Source: Amorphophallus konjac (lineage: Eukaryota > Streptophyta > Magnoliopsida > Alismatales > Araceae). From it: a DNA stretch of 64,000 nt. A program made the position numbers and the translations under genes. The stretch is from contig CM040128.1 in the NCBI GenBank assembly GCA_022559845.1, positions 228,451,939 through 228,515,938 on the forward strand, read 5' to 3'. Shown here one piece after another: positions 63,775 to 64,000 of this stretch (the first letter of the stretch is position 1; the number at the start of each line of letters is the position of its first letter). Under the pieces are notes generated by a model. The model made no database searches and was not told where the DNA came from. It worked only from the letters and a program-made list of their open reading frames with translations.

Positions 63775-64000
63775 CTACTTTCTGGCCATTCTGGCTGCTT
63801 GGTCAGTCATGTGGGGAAGTTCGGCAATGGGGACGTGTGGGTCATGCAACTCGTCAGGGAACCGGCAATCATCGTCTTCCCTGACTGGCTTCTCCCCGGC
63901 CACATAGAAAATAGTGGGCGGCCCCTCAGGGTTAGGTACCTCGAAGGTCCTCAGCTGCTCGGCTGTTTGGCATTCTATTTCTATTACAGGCTTGGCGATC
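63775..64000 (-). CDS. gag-frame N-terminal extension, truncated by the window edge
   Basis: On the minus strand the same frame is open from the right edge to a TAG at 63775-63777, giving about 74 codons (IAKPVIEIECQTAEQL... to MTDQAARMARK). After 12 codons Met 63738 follows in the same frame. The polyprotein frame thus carries two amber codons. Family unknown. Confidence 0.55.
   Translation of the reverse strand, partial: IAKPVIEIECQTAEQLRTFEVPNPEGPPTIFYVAGEKPVREDDDCRFPDELHDPHVPIAELPHMTDQAARMARK

Larger units (their letters stand above)
41437..64000 (-). mobile_element. giant Tat-lineage Ty3/Gypsy element (continues past the right edge)
   Basis: In minus orientation: pol frame (63177-59167), 76-bp tandem array, antisense PMD gene (51805-57640), short-repeat arrays, PPT (about 48239-48255) and 3' LTR (48235-44850). 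Then an 18-nt primer-binding site and a second full LTR (to 41437). The dual RNase H, antisense extra gene 3' of pol, 3' tandem repeats and great size are Tat-lineage traits (as in Grande, Retand, Ogre). The two LTRs are nearly identical, so activity was recent. The 5' LTR and most of gag lie outside the window or are missing. Confidence 0.88.

Overview
This is plant nuclear DNA, almost certainly repeat-dense heterochromatin of a flowering plant. No conventional single-copy host gene is visible. The evidence is a stack of nested LTR retrotransposons with plant-type primer sites (TGGTATCAGAG complementary to initiator tRNA-Met; a tRNA-Asp-like site), a Sirevirus-type Copia element, Athila-like and Tat-lineage Ty3/Gypsy elements, and a 5'-truncated L1-type LINE. 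The species cannot be named from the sequence.

Layout. 1-3.9 kb holds decayed LTR sequence, including two copies of an LTR family ('LTR-X') and an Athila-like LTR edge. 3,996-14,172 is a complete minus-strand Sirevirus-like Copia element: 2.3-kb LTRs, PBS, PPT, perfect TAATG target-site duplication, a gag relic and a dead reverse transcriptase. It interrupts an older minus-strand Athila-like element whose gag relic lies at 15.4-17.3 kb. 17.5-19.0 kb is a third LTR-X copy. 19.2-28.7 kb is an old Tat-lineage element (minus) with two consecutive gag relics, no pol, and a long LTR into which a LINE fragment inserted. 29.3-33.5 kb is a plus-strand Athila-like LTR, PBS and gag-tail relic. 33.5-34.97 kb resumes at 41.25-41.44 kb and is LTR-like DNA split by a complete 6.3-kb non-autonomous LTR element (34,970-41,252, CAGAG duplication) with one 481-codon ORF.

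From 41,437 to the right edge is a younger, very large Tat element in minus orientation that leaves the window. It has two nearly identical 3.4-kb LTRs separated only by a primer-binding site, a 3' region packed with tandem arrays, a plus-strand (antisense) multi-exon plant-mobile-domain (PMD) gene with its own TATA box, and an intact RT-RNase H-aRNase H-integrase reading frame that lacks a visible capsid core and protease.

Two themes deserve attention. Several unrelated LTR families here carry arrays of very short hairpins whose stems change sequence while pairing is kept, often 100-700 bp upstream of a TATA box. In the Tat element these become a constant 11-13-nt word alternating with variable short palindromes. 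Separately, a three-hairpin motif of about 90 nt recurs at three places in two different elements with compensatory stem changes, so it is a candidate structured RNA. All identity and divergence statements are by eye; no alignment or search was run.
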